From Alisma plantago-aquatica (taxonomy: Eukaryota; Streptophyta; Magnoliopsida; Alismatales; Alismataceae), in the NCBI GenBank assembly GCA_963693085.1, contig OY856409.1:666095591-666159590 (forward strand): a stretch of 64,000 nt of DNA, read 5' to 3'. Positions 11,210-22,639 of the stretch are shown here, one piece after another. Below the pieces are notes generated by a model that made no database searches, was not told the origin of the DNA, and saw only the letters and a list, made by a program, of their open reading frames with translations. The position numbers and the translations under genes were made by a program. Position 1 is the first letter of the stretch, and every line of letters begins with the position of its first letter.

Positions 11210-14200
11210 TGTAATGTCCCCAGATTCTGCCGCCTCGAGACTTAGAAGGCTCGAGAGGACAGATCCGAAAACATTAGACAATCATTTCAGATAGCGATGT
11301 GGAAGCATAATACACATACATGAACATACAACCATAACATTTCACAACAATAACATGTATATTTACAACATGAATTATTACAGCTTGGATTACATTTACG
11401 TATTGAAAAATAAAAAATTACACAGTCTAAACATGTATGCTAACTAGGATCCTAGACAATAGGTAACCTGAACAACTTGCTCACACCCTGTTCTTTTTCT
11501 CCCAATCTATCTCTGAACCTAAAACATACGTGAAACAAACGAATCAACAAAAGTTGGTACGTGGTAAAAGATACACTAGTAAGGTTGCATAAAGGAAAAT
11601 ACTTGAAGAAGGAAGAAAGAGAGAAAAACCATTTCTTAAGGAGAAAATCAGGTAAACATCCTTTTTATTATATTTATTTGATGCGGTTGTACTACACTTA
11701 TTTGCACTTGACGTACATCAAGTATGGGAAAAAATTATATCATCATACATCTAACATGGGCCAAAGCATCATACATCCATGTTAGGCAACATACATCCAT
11801 ATCAGGCTAGGTGCACTAGTAGCTACAACCCATCCATATCCTTTTATGTTATATTAGATTTTGGCAAAGTATAACTCATAATAGTTCAACCAAGTAATGA
11901 ATATACAAATAATAGCATTCATGATATTACATATCATAAGCAACCAAGAAATCTAGTCTTATACTTATAAGACCACATACCAGAGTTCAGAGATTCTTTA
12001 TTCATCCATGATCATCTAGAACTTTGTCCATGACCTGATTAATAACAATTAATCGTCATTAATACATGGTTCATTATATTACTAATATTTTAGGTCCAAA
12101 ATTAGGGTTTGGCCAAATCTAGGTTCAATCTAATCTTAGGATGGTATCTCATATTTTTCTACTGATCATGCAGCCATTTTAGAGGTCTGGTCCAAATTGC
12201 ATATTTTTCTGATGCTTGAACTATTTTCCAAAACTAATATGAGGTTAAAACATGTAATTTAGGCATTAATGAGAAAAGGCCTAACATAGAGCAATAAAAC
12301 CCAAATCAGAGTCCACAAGTGGGTTTCTAGTGTTATTAGGGTTCTAATAAAATTTTGTGAGAATTAATATCACATGGATACTGTTTATTTCATTTAATGA
12401 ATCCTAAAAAGAAGCTTTTTAGTCTAAATTAATTATCATAATTGAAAGTGGTTCAAGGCTCTGATCTAGGGGTCCAGTAATATAGTAAATATTTTTTTGA
12501 GTATGTGTATATTTTTAGGGTATTTATAGGCCAAGGGAGCTATTTATAATGTATTTTCTAAGATCTGTACATATACTAGAGTTTCGAGTGAATTATTACC
12601 TTTAGGCAAATCAGGCACTGCCCCGAGGCTCGTTTGGACTCCTTGATCCCATTTTGGCTGACCGGTTCAGTGATTGAGTGCCCAATTTTCTTGCTTGTTC
12701 GGCAGCTGGTCTATCTGAGCCGCCGACTCTTTGTGTCATCTTGCCTAACGCGTTCGGGATCAGATCCCCCTACGCGCTACTCGCCTTACGTGAGTGCTTC
12801 CGCGGAGAGGGACTCTGGTAAACGATTCGGTACTGGAATCCTCATCTTCGGGTTCAAAAAAGTCTAGAAGATTCGTGGAGGTACTAAAGTCCTTGATGGT
12901 TGCTCCTTGCTCGCTGCGCCCCAATCGTGGGTTCTCAGAAGACAATCCTCCATTGTTCCGTGAAGGAGGAGGTGTCGAAGAAGGGTGCTTGGGAGGGGTG
13001 TATGTGCTCCATCCTATACTAGCATGAATTGAGATGCATTAGAGCTCTGCAGGACCTCCACAAACCTGATGGAAGGTTCAAAAGAAAGAGAGAGTTGCCT
13101 TCCATTGCCCTGCTCCACGCGCAGGCCTCCGGCTGTGGCTCCAGCCTAGCTTTGAGCTCCGATGAGGAGCAGCATGGGATCCAAACCTCCTTGTGAGGAT
13201 TTGAGGGGTCCAAGACTCTCTAGGGTGGTGGGTGGATCTCATCTGCTCATAATCATGGCTGGGAAGACCATGTAGCTCCAACATGATGTGGTTGACAGTC
13301 GTTGTTGAGGCAGGTTAGATGTGGTGTGGAAGATCGGGTGGTAGGGGAAGGAGAAAGTAGGTGGATTGCAGGCAGTGAAGCCAAAAAATCTGTACCTTTA
13401 TGTTTCTGTGAAGTCCTTAGCACATGGGTAGACTATGGTGGTGGGTTCTTCCCAGTCTCAACCCTTGCATCTTGTCATAGCACCTCTACGTCTTCTTGGT
13501 TTTGGCTGGGAGCAACGATGAAGAGAGGATGACGAGGATGTGATTGAACTCCCTTGCCTTGCCCATATCTCACAAATTAGGGATTGTTGGTCCACAAAGG
13601 GTGGAAGACTCAGCCCATCTTGCTAGCATCCCAGGTTTCTTGCCATGACTGCTTCCTAGGGAGTCCAGATTGCAACCATCTGCTCCTGGCATTTTGGAAC
13701 CAGTAGGTAGAAGAGTCAAGCCCCGTGTATCCGCATGACACAAGACAAATAATCAGATACAATTTTCATCCCCACATAATCAAATAATTTAGGATCTTAC
13801 ATATTGAATATCATTTAATTGGAAACTCTAATGAAACCCAAATTTTCAATTATATGTTTGTCATAACCTATTGAACCTTTCCTCCATGTTTGAGACCGAA
13901 AGTCCAATGTATGATCTGTCACATAATTTCTTCAAATAAGATCATACAGAGGGATAATGGTCACATGTTATTGTCAGTTTATTTCTACTTGTAACCAAAC
14001 AACTTCAATAATACTTAGATCAGTAATCAAACATTGGAATTCACAAATGCTACTAAAATATATTTTACCACATCAATACTTAATTCAATTAAGATATGCT
14101 ATTCATCATCATAAAGGAGCTTAATTAGTTGTCACGATCGTCAAAAATGTCTCTAACAACACTTATTAAGTGAAAAGGATCCATCATTCAATACGATTTA

Positions 14201-14277
14201 CTTCAATAAAGGATTGGTCATCTAATGAACCTCAAGTGTTATATTGGTTATCAAACTCTAACATCGAGGTCGTCACA
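11210..14277 (-). mobile_element. 5' LTR of the LARD-like element
   Basis: On the plus strand it reads TGTAATGTCC...GTCGTCACA. It is the partner of 6111-9177 and lies next to the primer binding site. It carries the same GC-rich U3 block at about 12600-13735. Confidence 0.9.
12521..12548 (-). promoter_or_regulatory. Paired TATA boxes of the LARD-like 5' LTR
   Basis: TATTTATA at 12521-12528 and 12541-12548 (TATAAATA on the minus strand). Both are intact and at the same spacing as in the other LTR. This copy would drive the element. Confidence 0.55.
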
Positions 14278-14282
14278 GAGGA
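14278..14282. repeat. Target site duplication GAGGA, right copy
   Basis: Matches 6106-6110 exactly. Confidence 0.9.
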
Positions 14283-14845
14283 TCACCTATCCAAACAATA
14301 GTGGAGAAGATCAACAAGGAGGGAGAAACTTTAATATCAAGAGGTGGGTGATATTTGCATAAAGGCATCTCAAAGGTAGGTGATGTTTATGAGACCTTCT
14401 CTAAAGATAAAGTATATAGAGATAGAGCCATAGTTGTCCTTATACACTTCGGTCTGGGTGGGAATGTTTTAAGGTGTCCTTTTTCTTATTTGGATTCTAA
14501 CATGCATGCACGACCTTTATAGCTGGCATTATGAGTGGTTTAATATTTTTTGTACATGCTCTATAGTAATGACACGTGCTCAAAGCTTTAATTGTTTCTT
14601 TTTTGAGATATTATTACCATGGATGTTAGAATTTTTGTTGATTAAAGGCTTGTAAACTATGAAAATGGTATTCCAATTGTTGTATCCTTATGTGGAATCA
14701 ATGTTTAATATAAAGTTATTCATGATGACAGACAAACTTTAATCTTGATATCTCTATGCATCTCATTTGGACAATGACATGTTAAAGATTTAAATTTGAA
14801 TTTTTTATTGATTAATCTCTATCTATTATGGTGTTGGGTCTCACA
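14283..14845 (+). mobile_element. Old LTR relic, right part
   Basis: This continues the sequence interrupted at 6110. The stretch around 14427-14462 (ATAGTTGTCCTTATACAC...GGTCTGGGTGGG) aligns with the block at 3885-3915 in the first LTR. The end (TTTATTGATTAATCTC...TCTCACA) aligns with the end of the first LTR (GATTAATCTC...GTGTCACA at 4226). The relic is therefore a related LTR in plus orientation. Confidence 0.6.
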
Positions 14846-16274
14846 AGGTAGGTTGGTGATTTTTGTAGAGGAGGCTCATATTGTCATCATAGTTTTATCA
14901 GCAAGGTGACTAGAGGATTGGGTAGTTTAGAGGTAGGCATAAGCCCAGTTTAAGTGGTTGTTGTTTGTTTCACAAAGGTAAGTGATACATGTCAGAGTGA
15001 ACACCAATTCACTAAGATAATTATCCTAGAGTTTAACCTTTTTTTACTTTCCAATTAAGGCTTAGTACAGAAGGGCCGATCCCACATTACAACTTTTTAA
15101 GATCGTTTCTTTATTCCCTGATTGATTTTTAAACTTTATATCTTTTTGGAGTTTTTTGAATGTTTGAAAAAGAAAGTAAATTCCATGATTGGGGGTGATT
15201 GATTACACTAGAACAAGAATGTAAATTGCAAGAGAAATAAAAGATTACACTATTAACAGTATAATGGAAGGATTATGCTAAGGTAAGAAAGGAAGGAAGA
15301 CTATTTGCACAAAAAATAAAAGAGAATTATCTAGAGACACAATTATGTTGGAGAAATGAAAGGAAGATGATTATAAACAAGTGGTTAAAGTAAAATAGTT
15401 TGATTACATGGGAAAAGAATCGAGACTTAGGGGTTTTACCACCATAGCCAAAGTGAAAACAAGATCAACAAAATACATGACAAGCAAGATAGAAGAAGGT
15501 ATGTGAATAATTCATAAATGAAACACTAGAGATGAAATCCACGTGAACCCAATGGTCTTGGCATTCACACATCCTAGTCCATCATCGTAATAGGGATGTT
15601 TCTGCAGTCACATCAAAATCCCCATGTAAATGGTTTAGTTGTTCTAAATCTCAATTTCCACAGTCGCATCCGCTGAGATTAACCCACGATAAAAACAATT
15701 AATTACTTCATTAAAATCGATGATTTCTAAACCAAAAACCATATATATATAAAGTTGTTTAAAATCCGAATCCAATCAACACATGGCTAAGTGGCTACTC
15801 CCCTTGCCTCGATAGAGAAACTACTCACTAGACATGATAAGGAATGGAGAAACATGGGGAAAAAGGTAGGAAGAAGACATAATCTCCAAGGAGACTAAGC
15901 TAGTGACTATGAAATGCCTTGCTCTCTTAATCCTTCACCCCAAGAGAATGAACAAGAACATAACTAGAAATAAAGTGAGATCCAGATCCAGAGACGAAGA
16001 ACAAAATTTTATTGTAGAAAGAGGATTACACAACTATTACTTGAAAATGACAATGCATAATTAAAAGATGTAAGCACAAAAATCAGGATCCCTTTCTTAG
16101 TGGAGTCCCACCTCCTTTTATAGGGGAAAGAGGGGTGGAAATCACAAATGGGGGAGAAACACATGAGAGAGGTGGCTACTGACTTTTTTTGTTCGCAAAC
16201 TGCAAAACGGTCATCTCACTAGCCGAGATGGTGGTCTAGATAATGATGTGGCATGGCCTAAAGGGAAGTGTATT
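14846..16274 (-). mobile_element. Unclassified LTR-like segment, probably minus orientation
   Basis: There is no ORF or protein motif. At 16116-16122 TTTTATA gives a minus-strand TATAAAA box inside a CCTCC...GGGG context, as in retrotransposon promoters. At about 15073 the phrase GGGCCGATCCCAC resembles sequence found near the ends of other plant LTRs. It has no partner copy in the window and no clear TG...CA ends. The part 14846-15050 may be something else. Confidence 0.3.
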
Positions 16275-16860
16275 TGTAAGGACCCTGACCTCCATTTTGG
16301 GCTTATCTTGTTTGCTTTGCCTAAACCTTGTGCTTAGTTGCTTGCTAATCACCTATTGTGGTAATTAGGGTTTGCTTGAGCTTTGTTGAGAGTTGGAGGT
16401 GCTACTTGCAAATAACCTAAGTTTAGGGTTGATGAGCAAGTTTGTCACCTTGAGAGATGATTTTCTCTCTCCTTGCTTCCTTTAGAGTTGAGAGGAAGGG
16501 TTGGGCTCATTGCTTGAGTTGCCTTGGGTTTTGTTGAGCCATGTTGGGCCTTGTTTTGCTTTGTTTGGGCTTTGCTTTGCCTTGTTGGACCCTGTATTGG
16601 GCAAGAGAGCTTTGTGGCGGCTATGGGTGTGTTGCCCATGGGGTTGTGTCAGGCAAGGGAGTGAGGTGTGTTGGCCATGGACCATCTTTGACTCTTAGCT
16701 TTGTTTGTGTCACCACTCTAGTGGACACTTGGTGCATGATGCTTGCATGTGGAAATTGCCTTGGACATGTGTTTAGGGTGGGATGAGAAGGTGGCATTTA
16801 CCATGGACAAGTGTCCCTAGGTGGGTGACACATTGCCTTGTTCTCTCCTCCACCCTCTTC

Positions 16861-16870
16861 TATATATATA
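16861..16870 (+). promoter_or_regulatory. TATA box of the solo LTR
   Basis: TATATATATA followed by a CT-rich stretch. The equivalent sites in element A read TATATA at about 48970 and 57940 (minus orientation). Confidence 0.55.
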
Positions 16871-16984
16871 TCTCCTTTCTCTTGCTAAGGATCCCTTTAG
16901 TTCCTTAGTTTCCCCTCTTTCTTGGTGAACCACACCTCTCCCTTGCAACCTTGGTGCACGATACACTTGGAGGAGCTAAGCTTG

Positions 16985-18090
16985 GTGGCCGATCCTTCTC
17001 TTTGAGGTCTTCTTCTTCTTCCTCTTGTGGTGGCTGAAGGTGTTGCTTGGTGCTTGGAGCTTGGATCTTGCTTAAGGCAGGTTACATAACTCCTAACCTT
17101 ATCTATACTACTCCCCTTTCTTGTGCATCATATGTCTCATCTTGATCGGCCATACTCCTTGCTAGATATGCTTCTTTCTTAGTTGTATATTTGATCTTGT
17201 TGGATATATGATCTTGTTGCTATAATGGATATGTTGTAGATGTGTTGAGATCTTGGTGGCCGAACCTTATGTGTAGAGTTTCTTGGGCAATACCCCTTTC
17301 TCTCCTTTGGTCTTGAGAAATGAGTTCGGCTCTAGTGATATAGGCAATGCACCTCTCACTTGGTTGTTGAGAGGTGAGTCTATACTCTAGTTGTTTGGGC
17401 AACACTCTTCTCTCACCATGGATTTGAGAGGTGAGCCTTGGTTGAGTGTTGACCTAGTAGTGGTTGAGACCTTGGCTGATATTCAAATGATCCATCATGA
17501 TGCCCGATTTGTGATGGAAATTGAGCAAAACCCCTCTCTCTTGGTTGTTGAGAGGTGAGCCAATTCTCTTGATCTTTTAGGGTTTTGATGATGGTGATCT
17601 TGAGGCTTATGATGACCATGTAGGGATGAGCTTTATTCCTTGCATGATAACACAAGTTAGGTGTTGCCCGATACAGTGTTGTATGGAGAACCATGGTCTT
17701 GCCTTTATGATGGCCGATAGGTTGTGCTTTCTCTTGTTGGGCGATAGGCTTCCCCGTGGAGCCCTTGTATCAGTTGTTGATGTGTACCTTGATGGGTGAT
17801 ATGGTGCTGGCTTTGGGTGCCACAATCTTAGCCGATAGGGTGGTGATGGTTGTCCGACATAACCCAAACCCTAACCCTAGCTAGCCATTTGAGCTTTGCT
17901 TCCCGTCACACCTTGACCTTGGATGCACAATATGCCCCATGGACCCAGCTACATGATACACTTCTTGGTCTTGGTTGCACGACATAGTCCTTGCATCTGA
18001 GTTGCATGATAGGACCTTTGCTCTCTAGGTGCACGACACACCGTGAAGTGGTTGCCCGATATACCTTGCCTTTGGGTTGGCCAATAGATC
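16985..18090 (+). repeat. Dispersed array of a GCCGATA-like motif in the LTR leader
   Basis: About 15 to 18 degenerate copies of a roughly 10-base motif, TTGCCCGATA or TGGCCGATAG, at irregular spacings of 25 to 150 bases. Clear copies are at 17664, 17711, 17737, 17830 and 18052. The copies lie downstream of the TATA box, so they would be in the transcribed leader. The array is kept in both LTRs of element A (about 25000-25870 and 56420-57300, as TATCGGGCAA). Confidence 0.6.
17282..17562 (+). repeat. Four-copy hairpin repeat in the LTR leader
   Basis: Four imperfect copies start near 17288, 17345, 17397 and 17523. Each has the form GGGCAA-ACC-CTCTC, a loop, then TTGAGAGGTGAG. The second copy has a perfect 9-bp stem, CACCTCTCA (17350-17358) and TGAGAGGTG (17368-17376), with a 9-base loop. 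Matching copies are in the element-A LTRs at about 25796-26012 and 57235-57440. Confidence 0.65.
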
Positions 18091-19732
18091 TTTGGTGAGG
18101 GTCGTTACCCTACCTGTTACCATCTATAGTGAGGGTTTCCCTCCCGTCACATTTCTAGTGAGGGTAGCAGGCACCTTTGGTGGGGGTCATGTCTGACCCA
18201 GAAACCCTACCTAGTGGTCTTTTATCATGTAATCACATCTTTGTTGATAATGAAATATGGATGTGAGTTTGCAAACCTATGCTATGTTGTATGTTTAAAG
18301 ATAATACCAATTAAGATGATGAGATGCTTTCTCATGTTTATAAGGTAAAAAGAATAGATGGATGCCCATGATTTGATGGCAATAATATAACTGATACAGT
18401 GTATTCTTCATACCATTATGATCATGACATGTGCATCTGCTAACCCTAATAACATGATAATCAGTAAGAGCTATGTCTGGTGATTTTAAGTTATCTCTCT
18501 TGATGAGCATACTAACCATGCAGGTGTATCAGATGAATTCATAGCCAAGTAAGAGCTATGAGGTATATGTGTTTGAATAACACTACATCATGATGATAAC
18601 TCTTGTTGAGGAGAAAACATGCATCACCGGTAAGGTAAGATAAGTTTGAGGACCTGATGAAGGCTGAGTGCCTAGTGAGGTGTTATCCTCTGATGATGAT
18701 ATAAGGGATTGTTATCCCAGGTGACGATGATCATGCCTTAAGAGGCAGTGGTTTTCTGTGATAAGGGATGGAGATCATGGACGATGTGATGATGAGAGTA
18801 ATAATATAACTCACTACTTGTATGTTTTACAACTTGGTTGCCTCAAAAATCCACTTAAAATATACTAATTAATTTTAGTGGAACTGAACATGTAGTTTTC
18901 CCTGGCCATAGATCCATCATCATCAGTAGCTGGTGATGGTGAAACGGGTTTTCCTGTGGGTTAACCCGGAGCACATATTGTTGAATATGTGAGGTTTCTC
19001 CTAGCCAAAATTAGGAGGATTTGAGTGCAACTGCGGTTGCAGACTCAGGATATATAGAGCATGGTGAACATGCCCATGGCTCAGGATATGTGATAGAGCA
19101 TGAATGTATTCATGGCTCAGAACACGATGAACAGGCCCGTGGCTCAAGGTTTACTAGTGTCGAGACCTATACCAAGGCGGGCTAGGGTTATGGGTAGCTT
19201 GCGGAGCTGACCCTGTGGCTGAGGCCACTTAAGCATGAGATTGCTGTCCTGCTTTGGTTCTCATCCACTGACTACAATGTGGTGAGGTCGTGGAGTCTGG
19301 CTCTTCCATTAACCTTGTATGGCACCAGTTTCAGGTTTCGCAACCGTCGGTTGGATCTGAGTGGTACGACTCACTTCCTCTGGGCATAATAATATGTAAT
19401 TTAGCCGAATAGCATTTATTTCTTAGTACAAAACATGGAACATTGGTTGAGACCTTTCTTGTGTAGTTGATCTTGTTATACCTTGCAGTTACTTATATGT
19501 TCCTTATGTATTGTGATAAGATCTTATAAATCTTATCTTGTCAATCATGTTCCATAAAGAAAATGAGGTTATATGCCTCCCATAATCTTAGTAAGATGGA
19601 TAATATATTAAGTCATGCTCAGTATGCTGCTCATATAATCTGCATATATCAGTTATCTACTTTTCTTGCTTTAAGCTTTCTGGAGTTTTATAGTTTTGGC
19701 GGGGAGTTATGCTTGTCGCAGGGACTGTGCGT

Positions 19733-19765
19733 CTCACCCTGCTGGTTTACAACCTTTTTAGGTGA
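19733..19765 (+). other. LTR hairpin motif (CTCACC...GGTGA)
   Basis: TCACC at 19734-19738 pairs with GGTGA at 19761-19765 across a loop ending CTTTTTA. It is equivalent to the motif at 6072-6106. Confidence 0.55.
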
Positions 19766-20232
19766 TCACGCTAAATGTGGTGGTCGTGAGGTTATGGTTG
19801 AGCAGTAGGAAGAGGAGCGGTAGAAGGAAAGAGATGGTCATGCTACATGTTTTGGTGTTTTGTAGTAGAGTTCTAGAGTCATCCCTATACTCTCAGGTCC
19901 TGGGAGGTGTTTTAACAATGTTTCACGATGTATAACTGTTGTACTCTTGTTCTTCCTGCTGTTGGCCTTATGTGGCTTGTTATGTACATATAAACATGTG
20001 ATGAACTCATATGTTGACAGGATAGCTAGTTTCTGAACAGCTGTGGACATATATCAGGCTTGTAATGTTTATATAACATGTTTCATTGCAGGATCTGGAT
20101 GTAATAAGCTTTCTTTTATATGTTTCCGCAATCGGTTTTAATTAACCTGTATTTTCGATAATATGTGGTTTACGATGTTTCCGCATGTTGTCATGTGTCA
20201 CCTTGTTGTCTGTGTGATGGTAGGGTGTCACG

Positions 20233-21320
20233 GGATTGAATCCTAATCCAAGGGTGGCAACATTTTTTGATTCAATTTCTTGGTCTCAAAGAATTTTCTC
20301 AACCGATCATTTAAATGTGGGATGTATGTCTTGCACCTATGCCTGCGTTGATCAAGGGTCAAAAGCCCTAATATGATTGGTGGCGCTCCTCTTTGTCTGA
20401 CTTGGTCTTTAGGTCGGCTCGACATGGTTGTCTGGGCTCTGTGAGCCGAGCTTCTGGTGCTACAAGATGGTCGCCTAGTAAGTGGGGTACTTCAGCTGAT
20501 TTATTAGAGTTAAGGTTGGGCTAATGCTCTAGCATGACCATTTGGATATGGGTTTGTAGCTTATTGGGGATGAACTGAACATTTTCTGTTGTCAGACGGT
20601 CATCTCGTGTGTTCATAATGTCAAAATTTTTCATTGAAGGAAAAACCTACAAAAGTGTGATAGATAAGATCAATATAAGGAATCTAAGAAGAAGGCCTTG
20701 CGAGCCGTTGGGATCAGGATTAGAATCACATCATTTCTTCTAGTCTAGTTGATCCACCACCTAATAGTGAAGCTCTTGATCTCATGAACGGGCAACTTGC
20801 CTAGATTCCAATTTGAGTGAGTACAAAAACTGTCTAGAGGGAGATCATCAATGGATATGCTCACCACTACAAATTCGAGACATAATTTTCTTCCTTGAAA
20901 GACACTAACATGTGCAAAATGGTCTCCAATTCTTCCTTGTAGAGTGGGCATAAGGTGTCTTGAATAATATGTCTTTCCATCAACCTTCTCCTAGCTGGTA
21001 GGCCTCCAATTACAACCCTTCATATCCATTATTTCAACTTTGGTGGACAATGCATAACCCACATTGTTCTCCATCTTCTACTAAAGTTTTCATTATGATT
21101 TTGACTCCATAATGGGGTGTTCCCAAGCATCCCAAACTATTACGAAAATTCATTGAGAAAATACCATTCTCGTTCAATCTCCATGTAGGCAATCCTTCTC
21201 CACTATGCAAGGAAGAGGAGTCACCAAAATCAAATCAACCAGACATGGGTGGACCGACTTCTGTAAAAGATTGGTCCATAATAAACACTTATTATGGTAA
21301 TACAGAAAATTTTTTATTCT
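20233..21320. other. Unassigned sequence
   Basis: No gene is recognised. A minus-strand frame of 68 codons at 20745-20951 has a faint resemblance to the DUF4283 domain of LINE ORF1 proteins but is too weak to call. No repeat partner is in this window. Confidence 0.3.
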
Positions 21321-21335
21321 AAAAATGATACGAAA
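21321..21335. repeat. SINE target site duplication, left copy
   Basis: AAAAATGATACGAAA here matches AAAAATGATAAGAAA at 21548-21562 in 14 of 15 bases. Confidence 0.75.
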
Positions 21336-21547
21336 GGGGGGTGGTCGATAGATGAAGTGGTTTGGCTCAGTAACACCTCAATGAAAGGTCCTAGTTTTGA
21401 CTCTTGGCATCAGCCGCGGTGCAACAATGACTGGCATTTTATTAGGCGTGTCGTGGTGTCCCCCAATGACACAACTGGTCCCAGGGTTTACTCTTGGTTG
21501 GGTGGGGTCCAATAGTGGCCGATCCTGAGAGGGGTTCCTCGTTATAA
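21336..21547 (+). mobile_element. tRNA-derived SINE, about 212 bp
   Basis: This is a short element between 15-base direct repeats, as made by LINE-type target-primed insertion. The head carries an RNA polymerase III box A-like sequence, TGGCTCAGTAAC at 21363-21374. About 25 bases later comes a degraded box B, CTAGTTTTGACTC at 21391-21403, where the consensus would carry GGTTCGA-type sequence. The loss fits C-to-T decay. A body of about 140 bases without similarity to the head follows (GC-rich, with GTGGTGTCCCCC near 21451), then a short A-rich end after GTTAT. No second copy is in the window, so the family cannot be named. Transcription would be by polymerase III from the internal boxes and mobility would depend on a LINE. 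Confidence 0.72.
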
Positions 21548-21562
21548 AAAAATGATAAGAAA
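21548..21562. repeat. SINE target site duplication, right copy
   Basis: Follows the A-rich tail and differs from 21321-21335 at one base. Confidence 0.75.
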
Positions 21563-22639
21563 TCATTTAAGAAACATTAAGAATGTGTTAAAAACATTTG
21601 AGAACATATGGATTAATCATTGGTTCTAGTTATAATTCATCCAAGTTCTGATATTACCATTTAGGTTGGCTTGGACCTGACTAGGATAACAAATTGTCTA
21701 CCCATTGAAGGGGTTGAACTGACATCGAGGCCATCATTTAGTGGTCATATTTCCATCAACTAATACAACTAGATGTATGTCTAAGTATCGGTACATGTGT
21801 GGTGACCAATCTAGTCAAAATTGACCTAGATAAGTCAATCATAGAGGTCAAACATACCAATTAGTGGTTGTAAGACTAGTCAAACTGACCTATGGTTTGA
21901 TGAATTCACAAGAAGGTTTTGTAGAATGAATTGTTGGTGAATCCATATTAAATATAATTAAACCTTGCAAAGGTTGAATTACCATTAATTTTTTTCATAT
22001 CTACTTTGTAAATTTGGAAGAAAAAGATAAATGTGTTACATGCTTCAATCAAGCCCATAAATCTCACGCTGCAATCCTGATTAATACTTTTCTACTTAAT
22101 CTAAACCCAAATTTTGTTAAATTATAAATTTTGATCAATTTTGAGTGATAAGGAGGAGAATCAAGAATAACTATAAGTTTGAGTTAGATTATGTAATATA
22201 TACATGAGTTTACTTGTTAGATATATTTTCACCCGCTTTCATCCCTATGTGAAGAAATTTCATCTAAATGTTTTGATCAGTTTCTATCTCCTTTTCTTCT
22301 CTTATAGTTTACCCCATTAGGAAGTTGTGTAGCATATAGTTGGTAAATAACAACATGTTTGTGGTAAAACTATGGAGTTCCACTATATGTAATATTTTTT
22401 AGAAAGAAAATCATGATATCATTCAAGTTTTGTCAATAAAGAGATTGAGTTCCCTGACCTTTTCATAACTAACAGGAGATGAGCATAAATTTCAAAAATT
22501 AAGTAACTATCTATATTTATTTATTATTCTTGATGAAGTTTTATACTTGTATATTTGGTCTTTATTTAATTATGTAAACACTATATCGAATAATATAAAT
22601 GATTGATATTAAGATTTGAGACGTTTTTTACTTTTAAAA
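21563..22639. other. Unassigned AT-rich sequence
   Basis: No ORF, repeat partner or RNA gene is seen. The right end may still belong to the LINE relic that becomes recognisable near 22640. Confidence 0.3.

Larger units (their letters stand above)
6111..14277 (-). mobile_element. Complete non-autonomous LARD-like LTR retrotransposon, minus strand
   Basis: Two LTRs of about 3.07 kb (6111-9177 and 11210-14277) flank a 2.03-kb internal region. The 5-bp duplication GAGGA lies outside both ends. The orientation is minus: GCTCTGATACCA at 11196-11207 is the reverse complement of the initiator-Met-tRNA primer binding site, two bases from the right LTR. A purine tract (AAGATGGGGTGAA on the minus strand) abuts the left LTR. 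The internal region has no gag or pol motif in any frame, so the element must have used proteins of another Ty3/gypsy element. The size pattern fits large retrotransposon derivatives (LARDs). In two hand-aligned stretches the LTRs differ at about 10 of 225 and 5 of 60 positions, mostly transitions, so the insertion is not recent. Confidence 0.92.
16275..20232 (+). mobile_element. Solo LTR of the element-A (Tekay-like) family
   Basis: It begins TGTAAGGACCCTGACC and runs to GGTGTCACG. The whole length aligns, in opposite orientation, with both LTRs of element A (22932-49534 and 54366-58544). The flanks are GTATT (16270-16274) and GGATT (20233-20237), a 5-bp duplication with one mismatch. No internal region is attached, so it is a solo LTR left by LTR-LTR recombination. 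The last base is G instead of A. It contains a TATA box, a hairpin array and a long GCCGATA-like motif array, listed separately. Confidence 0.88.

Noticed and set aside
17866..17882. CCCTAACCCTAG-like telomere repeat (also near 29917)
   Set aside because: Only about two units, inside retrotransposon sequence. Not an interstitial telomere.
20745..20951. Minus-strand frame faintly like DUF4283 (LINE ORF1)
   Set aside because: Only a short L-P-L and G-K-L pattern is shared. Too weak without a profile search.
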